A stretch of DNA of 64,000 nucleotides from Isoetes taiwanensis (GCA_021234155.1 JAJEKV010000032.1:12850283-12914282), one strand, 5' to 3'. Positions 1 to 12,400 are shown, numbered from the stretch's first letter. Notes: generated from the sequence alone by a model not told the origin. A program made the numbers and translations.

Positions 1-25
1 CAGTGCTATCTGGGATAGAATGAGA

Positions 26-1712
26 ATGAGAATCGTCCACTGAGGCCAATCGGCCTATGGGACCCACAAGGAGCGCAGCAAACTTATTACTATCCGGGTT
101 AAAAAAACCCCGCCCCGAAGGGTTTTCGAGGGAAAAACTGTGGCAGTAATAAGAATGTTGTCAAACTGTACAAGTATACACCAATGTATATATACATGTC
201 AAGTGTGTGCCCGAGGACATAGCTGATCTCGCATGTCCATAACCTCCTGAAGGTATGATCCTAGCACCCGTACGGATGCTGTGCTCAATGTCACATGTAA
301 CGGTTGGCCAGGCCTGACCAACTCAGTATAGCGCGTCCGAATTTGATCATATGCTGGGCAACTTTGAAGGGTATGAGATTCATCCTCAATGACTCCCATT
401 TGGCAAAGATTGACAGAGCACGCCCCGGCGTGGCTCACCAATCCATCCGCCTGCCTCAATTCAAGATGATGTGCCCCCGCGGCGAATGGAGGCAATGAGT
501 CTGCGCGACTTTTCATGGGCAAGTGGGCACGCAGTAGCATTGCGGGCCTCGCTCCAATGTGGGATTGATGTGGTCGGTAGTGTGTCGTCTTGACATGTTC
601 AAGGGCATTGGCATCCCAAAGCTTGCTAAGGAAGCAAGCGCCAAGATATTGCCTCAAGCTATGGTGATCTGGCCGCCTCCGCTTGCACATGTATGCACTG
701 CGTTCTCGCACATTCCATTTAGCCAACCATTGAGCTCTTTTTTCCTCCAAGAGGGCCTTGAGGCGCTATGCCCCATTGCCATGATATAAGCTAGTTTAGG
801 GAGACGAGCATCGCCCATATTGACCACCTTCCGAAAATAGACAATGTGGCGATCAAGGGGCCCTCTCCAAGAGGCAAGAATCTGCCTCCCGCAGTAGAAT
901 TTGATATGGGACCGTGGACTTCACCCCTAGTGCTCGTATTTAAGAAGGCTTTCTCGACTCGCTCCAAGTCATTCCAAGTAGCAAGTGATACCATTGGGCC
1001 CCATACTTCCACCCCGTGATAAAAAGGACAAAGCTCTATTAAGACCTTGAACAGTGTGACCGATGGGCCCAATCATACAACTCCGCTCTATGACTATTGT
1101 TTTGCATTGCATATAGTGCCTTCCAGCCTGCCGTCACTCGTAGTCGTATGGATGTGTCCCAGTGCATAGTAGAAGGAAACTTCACTCCCAAATACTTGTA
1201 TGTGGATGCAACTTCCACATTCTGGCCTTGGTAACTGAAGGAGGGGACCCTACCGACGCGGAAGATGATATGAAAACCACCTTAGTCTTGGCCAGGTTGA
1301 CGCCGCATATCACCGCTTGGCGTAATGTGTCCGTGGCATCGAGATGTCGTTGCATGTCCGCTGGTGTGTAAGCTAGGAGGTCCACATCATCAAAGATATA
1401 TTAACCTGTCTCGATGATCCGATAGAGAAGGTGAGCTCCATCGCCCCATTATCGCCAAGCCGCCTCTCCAATTGATCAATGTAAAGCCCAAACAATGTTG
1501 GGGAGAGAGGGCATCCCCGATTTAACCCCGATACTACTATCAAATGGTCGGGTTTGTTCATCGCGAACCGAACCCGAGCATCTTTCATATAGCTTGTACA
1601 CTGCATTCTGCAAATCTACAGGAACCCCCAGCTGTTGCAGTCTTGCCCATAATTTTTCCCAAGGCACAGTGTCAAACGCCTTCGCAAAATCCACAAAGCA
1701 ACAATATAGAAG
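26..1712 (-). mobile_element. LINE family A fragment: RT, C-terminal zinc motif, 3' hairpin and tail
   Basis: A 5'-truncated non-LTR retrotransposon on the minus strand. Reverse-transcriptase motif A (DFAKAFDTVPWEKLW, about 1640-1690) is followed by GCPLSPTLFGLYIDQLE (about 1490-1560), a degenerate DDV active site near 1385-1405, and a long connection region. Near 330-440 a C-terminal Cys/His motif (IEDESHTLQSCPAYD) resembles the zinc-binding end of plant LINE ORF2. The 3' UTR hairpin lies at about 80-155 and the tail is an ATTCTC-type microsatellite (about 12-35). Frames are broken several times. It aligns with the plus-strand copy at 52.7-55.7 kb; similarity stops near 1712, which marks the 5' truncation. 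RTE-like affinity is inferred from the GCPLSPTLFGLYID motif and the microsatellite tail. Confidence 0.88.
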
Positions 1713-4700
1713 GGCTTAGTACTCAGATTGTCTAGACTACTGTGGAGGTTCGCAGACTTTTCATGGAAGACGTAAGACACAAATTTGGTCATGTACAAAT
1801 TCTTTCTCAGATTGTCGTTGTTCAAGCATTCTCATAGAGTGAAGATTTTGAAAACCCGAATATGTAAGTCATGAATTATTTCATATACAAATTATTTTCT
1901 ATAGTATTATTCGAGTATTCATATGGATCTTTGCAGCGGACGGAGCTTTGGCTTTTGCATTCTTCGTCAACGTGCTGATACTTGGGTTTGCGAAATGCAA
2001 ATGTGCACCGACACATTGGCACGATCTTGTTGAGAAATGTTTGCTCCTTTGATTTTGTTTTTCATCGGCGTTGGATTTATACTCTTGCTATGTTTCTGTT
2101 TGAGAAGTTTAAGCTTTCACATAGAGCTTCTCAGATCCCTTTATTTTGCAAAGAAGTAAATCCTCCCTCTTTCTTCCTTAATCACTAATTCAAAAACCGT
2201 GGCTGTAGATGATGCTACCGATTCTAAAATCCATAATGTATTTTTGTTCGACTTTAAAAGGGCAAGGTGCAAATTCATTTCTTAGTTTCAGCCACATTTT
2301 TTGTTATGTTTGCTCTATAAGTTGATAAATAGTCAATGGATTCCCTAACCACAAAGAACTTTGTTTTCTAATTCTATTGCGATGTGACATGGTAATTGCA
2401 GGCACAAACTAAGTACGGTTTTTTAATTTGGGCTTAGAGACCTCTAGGATTTGCTCAAATAGCAATTGCAAATGGAAATAAATGAGCTGGGCCGAAGCAA
2501 TCCTGCAAGGAGCCTTTTCTTTGAGCATCGACATGGTGGAACAAGCATGAGATAGGTCTGCTATGTTTAAACTTTGTTCCTTGCTTTTTGGGCCTTCTAT
2601 ATCCTAATATTTTCTGTAGTAGAGTTATTAAAGAGGCCACTTTGCTCTAATTCAAGACAAGTCTTTGAGAGATACTCTTCTGGTCCTTCTGTGAGCTGCA
2701 TGTTTTGACTTCCTAAAGGTTAGAGGTTGACACCTTCATTTTGAAGAAATTAATAACCTGTCTATGCTAAGGTGTATTTGTGCAAATGTGCTCAACGTTC
2801 CAGCAGCTTTAATGAAATAGCTTAGGCTAGGCTGCTAGATTTCTTACCTCACTTAATACTAAAGACATGACAAACAGAAAATATGTCTTATCTACTCCCA
2901 GATTCAGTTATATGCCCTTTTAAAATGCTTTTGAATTTTCTATACCTACATATTTGAATGTGAATGATCTAGAACGTGCCTTTGTTTAATTTACAGACGA
3001 GTATTCTGATATATGTTTGTGCCAACTTATGGAGAAGATGCTTGACTCGAATCTCATTCATGCTCAAGCTGATTTGTGGTTGTCTTTCATTGTAGAGAGT
3101 AGTAAGTGGATGGCGCATATCAACAACATGCTGTTAAGTGTAAGGATATGAGATTGTTCAATCCATTGTATGATCTGGATCCCATATAGAATTTTATATG
3201 TGCAGCGCTTGGAGATGTCTTTGATTGCATCTCCATATTTCATATGGCCTCGATTCTTTTGTCAATAGTCTTTACCATGAGGATCTGTTGCTATGGTATA
3301 TATACATTGTTTATGTATTTAATTCCATTCTTTCTGTTGTTTTAATTGCCTTAGTCTAGAGCATCCGAATTTAAACATGCATTATAAATGTATTTAATTC
3401 ATTTCATCTGATGTTGTGCCTCTACTTTATTTGTGCTGAAAATGATATCCACAGAGAACTTTGTGTCTTGTTTCCCCAGACTATATGCTTTTATAGTAAT
3501 AAACTTGATACGTGGCTTTAATAGAGTAACCGTCAATGGCAATCGCTTGACTTAGTAAAGATATTCTTTAATACCTTCAGTTTCCACAAGTCCTTTTCTG
3601 GGTAATTCAAAGTCCCAATTTTGGACATTCTTGCTATTTGTATTGCACATTGTCAACTTGTTGAATGTGTGTCTTGACTCGCATGTAGGCTGGAGACATC
3701 AGATATGGCGACACAAGTTCATTAATTATTTCTTAAGTTCTTGGTTTAAATAAATTCTTGATTTAAGTTCTTGAAACATAAATATAGTAGCATCATCGTG
3801 GCATTCAATGTCCCAGGATAAGTTGAGTTTAGTTGAGATGGGCAGACCTAAGGTATGCGGTCAATAACATTGTTCATACATTTTCAATGTATCCAGAACT
3901 ATTGTTTATCATCGCAACTCTATTCATACATGAAATTGAATTGATACTCATAGTTCGCTCATATAGAGCCACTTGGTCTTCATTGTGGATCAAACTTATG
4001 TAAGCAATTTTCGCTCACTTTTCTCACCCTATGGTGGTCGAGTTTTTGTGCCTTCATGCGATTACCTCCATGGTAGTCGGTGGGTCTTTATGCTTTTAGG
4101 TGATTACCCCATACCAATGGCCTAACATCCTAGCTACCTGAGCTCATATTTGTTATACATCCTTCTATTTGAAAGCTTAAAGTTTTGAAAGCTTAAATAT
4201 TAGTCATGAAAATAGTGAATCAGAGGATTGTTGTCCTTTGGATTGGACATGCATATGCTTTATAGAACATTTAGAAGTGTATTTGGCAGCATGCAAAAGT
4301 GGTAATCATATGCTCTCAAATTTGAATTTAGATCATCTCAATTACTTGCACGTCAAACCACAAACCGTTTTCTAGAGTACATTGAGCTTCAATGTTCAGT
4401 TGTGAGTTGTGAGTGTTTGTACTTGGCTGAACATAACATAATCAGGTATAAGTCCTAAATACCATCTACACACGATCTATGCATTCAACAATATGTTAAT
4501 GAATCTTAAAAAGCTCCTCTATATTACCCTTGCCCCTCCCAACCACACTCTATTCTAACCAACAGTGAAATGACCACCTCTGCAAATTGTTACTTAGCCT
4601 GGCAACGCCGGACACCATACCTAGTTAATTATATAATTAGTTATTAATTAGCTAAGGTGGCAAAATTAGCTTAATTCATTAATGTGATTTTAGCATGGCT

Positions 4701-5237
4701 ACTTTTGGTTTATTTTATAATGACTAATTTACGCTTACGTACTCATGGTGACATGTCACGTGTAACATATAAATACGTGGAACGAAGGGGCAGATGGAGT
4801 GGACTACCCTAGCCATGATCCTATGCCAGCCAATGCCATTGTCATGATTTAGTCTGTTGTTCTTTTAAGGCCCTGACCGTTAGTCGACCCCTTTGAGTAA
4901 GAGTCCAGGGTAGAACCCTTATTTATGATGTATTCTACACGTTATGTTGATATTATATGATGCTCTCTTGATGATTGATGGGCCACCCTTCGAGCTGGCA
5001 TATTACTTATATGTATTGTTGCTAGTGCTAACATGTATGTATGCTTCTACCATATAGGATACCCCATAGAAGGTGTGGGATGAATGACACCTCCGTGCCT
5101 TTCACTCGGATACTTGGCCATCACAAGTGGTCCTAGTCAGACGAAGGGCCTTTCCTTGGTGATTGAGTTGCTATGGGAGGGGAATTTCCCGTATTTATAT
5201 GATGGGAGCATCGTATAGATTCGAGACGCATCACAAT
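1713..5237. other. Long AT-rich stretch without recognisable gene
   Basis: No open frame here resembles a known protein on either strand; the few ORFs are short and AT-biased. A palindromic AT segment lies at about 4620-4665. No RNA gene, array or mobile-element end could be supported. The last 400 bases could be the left LTR of the element whose primer-binding site is at 5238, but no matching second LTR was seen. Confidence 0.5.
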
Positions 5238-5252
5238 GGTATCAAAAGCCAT
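5238..5252 (+). other. Primer-binding-site-like sequence (initiator tRNA-Met type)
   Basis: TGGTATCAAAAGCCA differs at one or two positions from the TGGTATCAGAGCC site used by many plant LTR retrotransposons, where the 3' end of initiator tRNA-Met primes minus-strand synthesis. It would put a left LTR just upstream and gag downstream, where a broken ORF begins at 5838. No LTR pair was found: the 3' LTR start at 11298 has no similar sequence here. This may be the relic of a separate element, or chance. Confidence 0.4.
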
Positions 5253-5837
5253 GATCTTGGTAGACCAGATCATAGCACTGGCCATGTCCTAATTAGTTCG
5301 TTCGAATAGTCTCAAATTACTATGTATTATGCTCAAGTAGCTTAGGTGTACAAGGGATGAGATAATTAGGAAGAGAAATGTTGTAGAAAAAGAAGATGCC
5401 GTGTTGAGGTTTTGCCAATAAGAGGTCACTTGCTCTCAGAGGCCATAACTTTTGGTAGGATTTTGTGTCGTTGCATAGAGGGGACATTTGAATTAGCTAA
5501 AAGCCCCATCGGGAGGCACATCAGGTAAGATATTTTTAGGGTTTCCTTAAGTGTTGCGCTTCCATATTTTTTGAGTTTATTCGATTTAAAAGTCGAAAAA
5601 CATCATGAGCGCAACAATACCAGACGCGTATTTTTCTGCCATGTAAAAATTTTATACATTACAAAAAAAGGAAGTTTAAATTTTTTTTGGGTTGAATGCC
5701 TCTTCCTTCTCACTTTCCTTTTGTATTCCTTAGGAGCTAACCTGCCGCTATAGCCACGGGACTTTGGAGCCAAGCACACCGCCATAGCTGGCTGCTCCTG
5801 CACTCTTACCATAGCTGGACGCTGCCTTAAATCTTCC

Positions 5838-6482
5838 TTGGCATCTATCTTCTCCTCAGCTATGCCTCGTACTAAGCAAGCCCAGAGATATGCTACTTGT
5901 ACGATACCACAACTTTTTGCAGAGCTAGGATTTAACTTAGCCGGGGTCACTGACACTATCGACCTCATCCTTGACCAGGTAGCCCTCCGCTTTAATGGGA
6001 TTCCAGATACACTATCCTGTGTTCCAACTCATGGATGATTTTTTCATAAGCTTAATTCTATGCATGAAAGCTATACACTTGTGCAGGAGCTAGATCAAGT
6101 GCTGACCCTTACTAGACATTACCCTTCACAGATTGAGGCCGTTCGTGTTGAAGCGCAACGGATCATGGAATTGGCAACCACAATAGACGCCCAAGAAACA
6201 GCAGAAGGGTATCTAAAAGTTAGGGGCATCCAATATCTCTACCTGGGAGATGGGGACTGCATCATAGAAGGGGACTGCTTCACCATGCCCCTATACTCCT
6301 ACGATGATATCTGCCAGAAGCTTGTGTGGAAGGACATCTCCACTTACTTCATTCCCGAGCTTCTACAGCCCATCGAGCAGGAAATGGTGACCCATCCTGA
6401 CCGATACCATCCTGAGATGAATAGGAGAATTAACCTCCATCTGGCAAGAGAAAGTCATGCCCAATGGGAAGACCAAACATGA
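5838..6482 (+). pseudogene. Broken ORF of unknown function, one in-frame stop
   Basis: Two plus-strand ORFs (5838-6038 and 6060-6482) share one frame and are separated by a TGA at 6036-6038, so they form one interrupted reading frame of about 215 codons. The composition (acidic and leucine-rich, no membrane segments) looks protein-coding, unlike the surrounding AT-rich DNA. No family is recognised. The position, 600 bases after a primer-binding-site-like motif, would suit a retrotransposon gag, but no zinc knuckle or capsid motif is visible. A histone H3 relic begins 200 bases downstream. An internal MPRTKQAQR from 5862 recalls the H3 N-terminus MARTKQTAR, but the following residues do not continue as H3. 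Confidence 0.4.
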
Positions 6483-6699
6483 CGTTGATCAGCCAGCCTC
6501 GGTCCCTGGAAAAAGAAGGCATAAATATACTATATGTAAGCTCGAGAGTGGCTATAAAGTGTACCTCTAAGCCACGGGTGGAGTGAATAGGACCAAAGCA
6601 TCGGATCAGCGACAGGAACGGGTCCGAGATGCTGACCCCCTCTTCTTGCTATGCAAGCTCCTCCACAGGTGCGGGCTGCACCAAGGAAGCCCCATAGGT

Positions 6700-6952
6700 A
6701 AAGGCTAGGTACAGTAGCCTGTGGGAGATCCGCCAGAAGTTCACTGAACTTTTGATACGGAAGATTGCCCAAAAGTTCAAGACCGGCCTTAGATTCTAGA
6801 CTTATGCCATTCTTGCATTGCAAGAGGCAGCAGAAGACTATATGGTAGCCTTCTTTGCCAATGCCAACCTTTGTGCGATTCACGCGGAGCGCATTACCAT
6901 CATGCCAAAGGATTTGCATCTAGCATGGAGGATTAGAGGGGATAATCGTTAG
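6700..6952 (+). pseudogene. Histone H3-like pseudogene (C-terminal two thirds)
   Basis: The plus-strand translation gives WEIRQKFTELLIRK, then IAQKFKTGLRF, an in-frame TAG, and [35 protein letters not shown] and RIRGDNR followed by TAG at 6950. This follows histone H3 (LREIRKYQKSTELLIRK, IAQDFKTDLRF, LQEAAEAYLV, NLCAIHAKRVTIMPKD, LARRIRGERA) through alpha-N to alpha-3. About nine residues between LIRK and IAQ are missing, and the stop sits where canonical H3 has Gln. The N-terminal tail is not recognisable, although RTKASDQRQ near 6590 could be its remains. Intact H3 packages nucleosomal DNA; this copy cannot encode one. It lacks introns and may be a retrocopy. The NLCAIHA and TIMPKD motifs favour ordinary H3 over centromeric H3. 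Confidence 0.8.
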
Positions 6953-7260
6953 GATAACTACAACATGCTTGTTTGGTTCTGTAATACCATTGCATGCTTT
7001 TTGTATAAATACATTTGGCTAACTTTTATATCACATTTGCAAAAATGCTTGTGTTTCCACCATTTATTTCTCTCAGTGAACATATTCCTTAACACATTTA
7101 TCATTCCCTTTGTTTCTCAATGTTCCTGCTGACACCCACTTTTAACATATAGCAATCCACAAGGATTTTATTTTTTCACTTAGAAAGCTTTTGCCAAATA
7201 GATGCAAAACCCTCCTAGATTTGAAATTTGAAATCACATAGATTTCAAATTCCTAATGGA
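6953..7260. other. AT-rich spacer
   Basis: AT-rich DNA between the H3 relic and the family B LINE insertion. Nothing recognisable. Confidence 0.5.
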
Positions 7261-7277
7261 AAAATACACAGGCCAGG
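7261..7277. repeat. Left target-site duplication of LINE B insertion
   Basis: AAAAATACACAGGCCAG is repeated exactly at 8353-8369, flanking the family B LINE. The A-rich start makes the exact boundary ambiguous by a few bases. Confidence 0.9.
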
Positions 7278-8352
7278 CGTGTGCTCTTCCAGCTAGATTA
7301 TGCCTCAGTTTATCACCACTCTTCTCCTTTCTTGTGGGTTCCTCTACCTCCCCGCGTATTTGCCCTTGGTCGCCATCAGGCATGCTCTGACTTGAGGTTC
7401 GCTGGAGGCGAGCTTCTTTGGCTCACCTTGGAGGATTGGTATTGGGATGGTCAGCTAGCCGTGGGAGTTCTTTCGAGCTCGCGCTGAAGGACGATGGACA
7501 GGGCTATCGGGAACAAGTGGCGGGAGTATTCCGCTACACATACCTATAGTCCCTCGTGGTGATGTGGTGGTGCAAAGTTTGGAAGGTTCATCCGGATGTT
7601 GTATCTTCTTGTTTTGTGCGGTCTTGTTACCGGGTGTTGGCTATTCATGACACTCGCCCCTTCGTGCAAGTGGTCTCGCGGCTTCGAGGGTTCTCGATGG
7701 GCTTCGGTTTGGACGTGGACATGGAGCTCACTTCCCCACCGAAGGTCGGGTGCTTATGTGGCGGTGGTGCACCGCTGCCATCGTGGTGAATGTCCTTGTG
7801 AGTCGGGCTTTAGGGCCGGGTGTGAGCCCTCTTTGCCCTTGTTGTGGCCTTCATCGTGAGATCAGTAGAGCATTGTCCGGTTTTATGCCCTCACTTGCGG
7901 GTTGCCCGGGATTGGGTCGGGGCTCTGCTTTCAGGTGAGATTGAATAGCCAACAATTGCCGCTTCATGTATATCCCGGTGCTTGGCCGCCAGTCGTGACG
8001 GCAAAGAAGCCTTGCATCCGTCGCGGGTTTGGTTGGTGTGGTTGATTTGGAAGCGGCGGTTGTGGATCTTTCGGGGATTCAGCGGCCCTCGGATCTCCTC
8101 GATTCCTCGACTCGGTACAAGCTATTTCAAAGCTTTTTGGTGTTCCCGGGATTAGTAGAGCGGAAGTTTTCCATTTGGCGGGACTTCTTGGGTGTGGTAG
8201 ATGGTGATGGTCAGTTTGTACAGCAGTAGAGTTGCAGTTGTTGTGGAGTGTCGAGGTATCACTGTCTCTTTGGGGCAGTTCTCCTTCCTCCTCACTTGCT
8301 TTGTAACATTACCATTCTTTTAATATATTGCTGACACAGTTCTTCAAAAAAA
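7278..8352 (+). mobile_element. LINE family B (L1-like), 5'-truncated, with poly-A tail
   Basis: The insertion is bounded by exact 17-bp direct repeats (7261-7277 and 8353-8369) and ends in an A-run after CTTTGTAACATTACCATTC, as expected for target-primed reverse transcription. Its last kilobase matches the minus-strand copy at 60.4-61.8 kb, including the translated segments YASVYHHSSPFLWVPLP and LTLEDWYW, and the DVVSSCFV...TGCWLF region that corresponds to the C-terminal zf-RVT area of plant L1 ORF2. The frames are broken, so it is inactive. Plant L1 elements move by nicking at an A-rich site and priming on the poly-A tail; the target here is A-rich. It lies just upstream of a copia relic. 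Confidence 0.9.
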
Positions 8353-8369
8353 AAAAATACACAGGCCAG
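8353..8369. repeat. Right target-site duplication of LINE B insertion
   Basis: Second copy of AAAAATACACAGGCCAG, merged at its 5' side with the LINE poly-A tail. Confidence 0.9.
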
Positions 8370-8519
8370 AATAATTCACTTGCAGCTCTTGGGATCCCTC
8401 CTAGGATCAATCGAATGTTGACACCTCATCATTTTTAAAGGGTTTATTTCCCTTAGCTATTGGTTTTCTTATTTGTGCCCCATTTGCATGTTTACAACAT
8501 GATGAGTGTCTCTACATTC

Positions 8520-11297
8520 TTCAAGACAGATTAGCACATTCTGCTTCTACTCTACAAGGGGCCTATATGATTGCATCAATACAACAGACAACCGAGTCTC
8601 TTTGTCGTGCAAGATACGGTCACGTGGCTAGTTTGGGACTTCAAATGGTGAAAGGATTACCTATTTTAAATATCATGACCTGCATTGTCATGCATTAGAT
8701 TTGGTAAACAAGTTCAGATTCCATATTCATCTCAAGCAGAATTTCATGGAACTTCACCATTGCATTTGGTTCATTCTGATATATGTTACTTGCCTATTGA
8801 CTCTTTGGGTGGTAACAGGTATTTTATGCTTTTTTATAGATGATTTTAATAGGTTTACATGGGTGTATCCTATAAAACTGAAGTTTAAGCTTTTGCTACA
8901 TATAAAACATTCAGTTCTAGGGTTGAAAATGAGTTTTCTACCACTAATCAAAGTCTTGAGGACTGATAATACAAAAGAGTATTTGTCAACTAAATTTCAA
9001 GCATACTTAGACAACAAGGGAATGCATCAGGAATTGATTGTGGCATATGCACATTCTCAAAATGGGTAGGAGAGCATAGGAATAGTTCATTACTACATCT
9101 GGCACGTAGTATGGGAAAACACAACGCATTACCTTCACATTTTTGGACAGAAGCGGTCATGACTGCAGCTTATGTGTCAAATCATGCACCAACTAAGCCA
9201 TTGAAGCATATGACCTATTTGAGGCATCGTACAAACTCAAGCCAGATATATCTCATCTAAAGTTCTTTGGGTGTTTAGCATATGCCTCGTATCCTCGAGA
9301 AATTTTGCAAGAAAATGAGGGCAATTAAAGTTATTTTCATTGGATATGCTTGTAATATGAAAGTTTGAAGATGCTAAGATCTAGTTCACAAGAAAGTGTT
9401 TGCATTAAAAAGTGTCCATTTTATTGAGGAAAGAGTTTATTCACAAGACTTTTATAAGCCAAATTAAATGGATTATGAGAAGACAGTGTGTAATCTTTTA
9501 TTGGATGGTACATACATGGAAACACAACAAATTGTGACTCGTGATAGTTCACCTCAGGTATCTTCCATTTCTATTCCAATTGAGTTGACGAGCCTATTAC
9601 TACTAGTTCTGTTGAAGGGCTTATGCCAAAGTCTTGCCAATGAAAATAATATTTCATTTTCTGATTCTCATCACGTTTAGCTTTGCTTCCTAAAGTGGAT
9701 TATTTTACAAAATCTGCTTACTGTAATTTTAACAAAAGTGCTTCATGACAAGGAGCCTCTAAATTACCAGCAAGCAGCCAAGCATGACCACTGGATGAAA
9801 GCTATGGAAGAAGAGTTAAATATTTTGCACAAACAAGATGGTACCAATACATTGTGGTAAGAATATCATTGGAGAAAAATGGATATTTCGTACCAAGTAT
9901 CATGCTGAATGGCACAGTGTCCAAACACAAAGCTAGGTTAATAGCTAAAGGTTATACACATCAGGAAGGATTTAATTATAGTGATGTATTTGCTCATGTT
10001 GTCAGGCCGGATACATTAAGGGTTGTGTTAGCATTAGCTCAAGAGTGCCTTTCTGAATGGGGACTTAGAAGAAGAGTTATATATGCAATAACCATCTGGA
10101 TTTATGCATAAGGATAAACTTGAGCATGAGTGTCATCTTAAAAAGAGTTTATATGGTCTTAAGCAGGCACCTAGATGTTGGAACAAAAAGATTAATTCTT
10201 TTATTGTTGATGTGAGTTATGATAGATCACGTGCAGATCCTAATCTATATTTGAAATTTGAAAAAGGCAGAGTACCTATCATGCTACTATGTGTAGATGA
10301 TACCATTTATGACCTGCAGTGCAAATTCTCTTATAGAAGATACTAAGAAGGATCTTAAAGTCACATTACAGACTTGGAATTAATGCATTATTGTGTTGGT
10401 CGGAAAGGTGATAGATAGAAATAGGCATTTTTCTTTCACAACTAAAACATATCTTAGAAGTTTTGGGAAGATTTTTTATGCAAGATTGTAGACCTATTTT
10501 ATTACCTTGTGAGTCAAATCACAGGCTGTCTATAGAAGCTAAGATGTATATGCCACACTTTATATGCAATTAGTTGGGGTATTATTATATATTGAGAATA
10601 CCAGACCTGATATTGTTTATGTTGTGGGGGTCTTGTCAAGATTCATGACTAGACCTAAGGCTCCTCATTGGAAAGTAGCTAAGAAGATGTTACAATATTT
10701 GAAAGGTACAAGTAAGGAAAGCCTTCATTATACTAAATTATCCAATCCCAAATTGAGATTGTATTCCGACTTTGACATGGCTTCTACAAATCTTGAGAGA
10801 AGAAAATGTTTAACCAGATATGTATCTTTCTTTGGAAATAATACTGTCAGTTGAAAGTTAAAGAAATAGGGCTCAAATGGTATCAACACTACTGAAGTTG
10901 AATTAAAAGCTCTAACAATGATTGTTCAAGAGTTTCTATGTCTAGTACATCTTTATGAAGATATTTGTATCTATATCAAACCCGCATACCTATACTATGA
11001 TAATAGTGGGGCGATTTCGCATGCTAAAGACTACAAAATGCATTTGCAAATTAAACATGTGGACATTAAATTATGTTTTTTCAACAACCTCTTGAGAATG
11101 GCAGTATGATTTTGTTATATTGTGCTTATGAAATCAACTTGCAGATGGGTTTACAAAACCATTAGCAGGAAAACAGTTTTCTCACACGAAGGACATTTTG
11201 CATATTTCAGATGCCGATCTCAGACAGGGGCGATAAATTTGTTTCTAAGATCATGTTTGTTAGGTCAAATAATCAGCTATGCTGGTCATCGGGGGGG
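8520..11297 (+). mobile_element. Decayed Ty1/copia retrotransposon (pre-integrase to RNase H)
   Basis: The domains run in copia order. GAG-pre-integrase: ARYGHVASLGLQMVKGLP, about 8600-8660. Integrase: FIDDFNRFTWVYPIK and VLRTDNTKEYLSTKFQAYL, about 8830-9010, ending AYAHSQNG. Reverse transcriptase: HKARLIAKGYTHQEGFNY at about 9930, KKSLYGLKQAPRCWNKK at about 10140 and LLCVDDTIYD near 10290. RNase H: NTRPDIVYVVGVLSRFM at about 10590 and YYDNSGAISHAK near 11000. Integrase before RT identifies Ty1/copia rather than gypsy. Numerous frameshifts and stops, plus deletions between integrase and RT, make it inactive. A G-run at about 11290-11297 fits the polypurine tract just before the 3' LTR. The 5' LTR and gag are missing; the LINE B insertion lies at its upstream edge. 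Confidence 0.92.
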
Positions 11298-11500
11298 TGT
11301 TAATACGATATTGTTGTAGTTGTAGTGATGACACAGCAATGATGACTATGTAGTGACTAGGGGTGTATATATAGACGTCTAGTTCGACATATCAAGTATT
11401 CCTTCATATGAGCTTGCTATGTTCGTTCATACAATTCTTGCATGTATCATCATTTCTTCATACATGATATTTTACTTCATTAATACTAACTTAAAGAAGT
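11298..11500 (+). repeat. Probable start of copia 3' LTR (right end unresolved)
   Basis: TGTTAATACGATATTG follows directly on the G-rich polypurine tract, as plant copia LTRs begin with TG right after it. The right end of the LTR cannot be fixed because no second LTR is present for comparison; the coordinate given is only approximate. Confidence 0.45.
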
Positions 11501-11814
11501 ATCTCAATATGACTGGCCTTTATTCATTAAAGGGACATCGACTATAGAGACTCCATCAAATATATTAAGGGACCTCTATATTTAAAAAGTAAACCTATAC
11601 ATAGATCTTTACCTTTAATAAAAGGTGAATGGATATTTATATTAAGCGACCTGTTATGTGAAGGAAGGGGGACAACGATGGAATATAGATGGAGCATGAT
11701 ATACGTGGACGCCCTCGTATCTGCTACAGATAGACAAAGGGACCAAAAAGTTAATACATGCGACTACTTCAAAAAACAGGTTTTGCTATGGCGGTCATGA
11801 GCACTGAGTTTTCG

Positions 11815-12400
11815 AAGAATAGAATAGAATAGAATAGATTTTTTAACGTCCACAGAGACCAATAGGTCATGGGACCCATACAATGGGCTAGTACAATCAT
11901 TACTACTAGGATTAAAAAACCCCTGCCTTGAAAGGTTTTCAAGGGAAAAACCTTTGCAGTAATGATGATACTAGACAAGCGGAGATAATGACTACTGAGG
12001 GCTCGGTAATTGCAGATGTTTATCTAGAACCTCAAGTATGTATAAGGCCAAGTCATGCACAGATGGTGCTCTGAGAAGTTGTGGAAGCGTGGAATGGAAT
12101 GCTAAGGTCAAAAAATGATTCCGGACTATCTCAAAAGCAGGGCAACTCAGAAGAGTATGGCTTTCATCTTCAATAACCTGTAACTGGCAACAGGCACATA
12201 GTCTCGCTTCTCGCGGCAATTGCGGCCGCTCCCATCTCCGTAGCCTGTGGGACCCTGTGCGAATTGATGACGGGGAATTCGGCCATCCTGTCTATAAGAC
12301 ATTGAACAAATATCAAGGTTAGCAGTGGTTGTTCCATGAATGCAACTAGTTTCCAATTACCAACATCATCAATCCGTATCAACATCATTGGAATTCCGAC
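11815..12400 (-). mobile_element. LINE family A 3' fragment
   Basis: The minus strand carries the family A C-terminal zinc motif (CACCQLQVIEDESHTLLSCP, about 12120-12195), then the 3' UTR hairpin (about 11895-11970) and a tail of repeated TCTAT (11816-11838). It is an independent, diverged insertion: EDESHTL is kept but most flanking residues differ from the copies at 0-1.7 and 52.7-55.7 kb. The 5' break is near 12400 but uncertain. It is too short to encode RT and is non-autonomous. Confidence 0.82.

Noticed and set aside
5862-5890. MPRTKQAQR as an H3 N-terminal tail
   Set aside because: Similarity ends after about nine residues and lacks the STGGKAPRK continuation; kept only as a low-weight observation.
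6700-6952. Centromeric histone CENH3 instead of H3
   Set aside because: NLCAIHA, TIMPKD and FKTGLRF follow canonical H3; the longer loop 1 typical of CENH3 is not seen.
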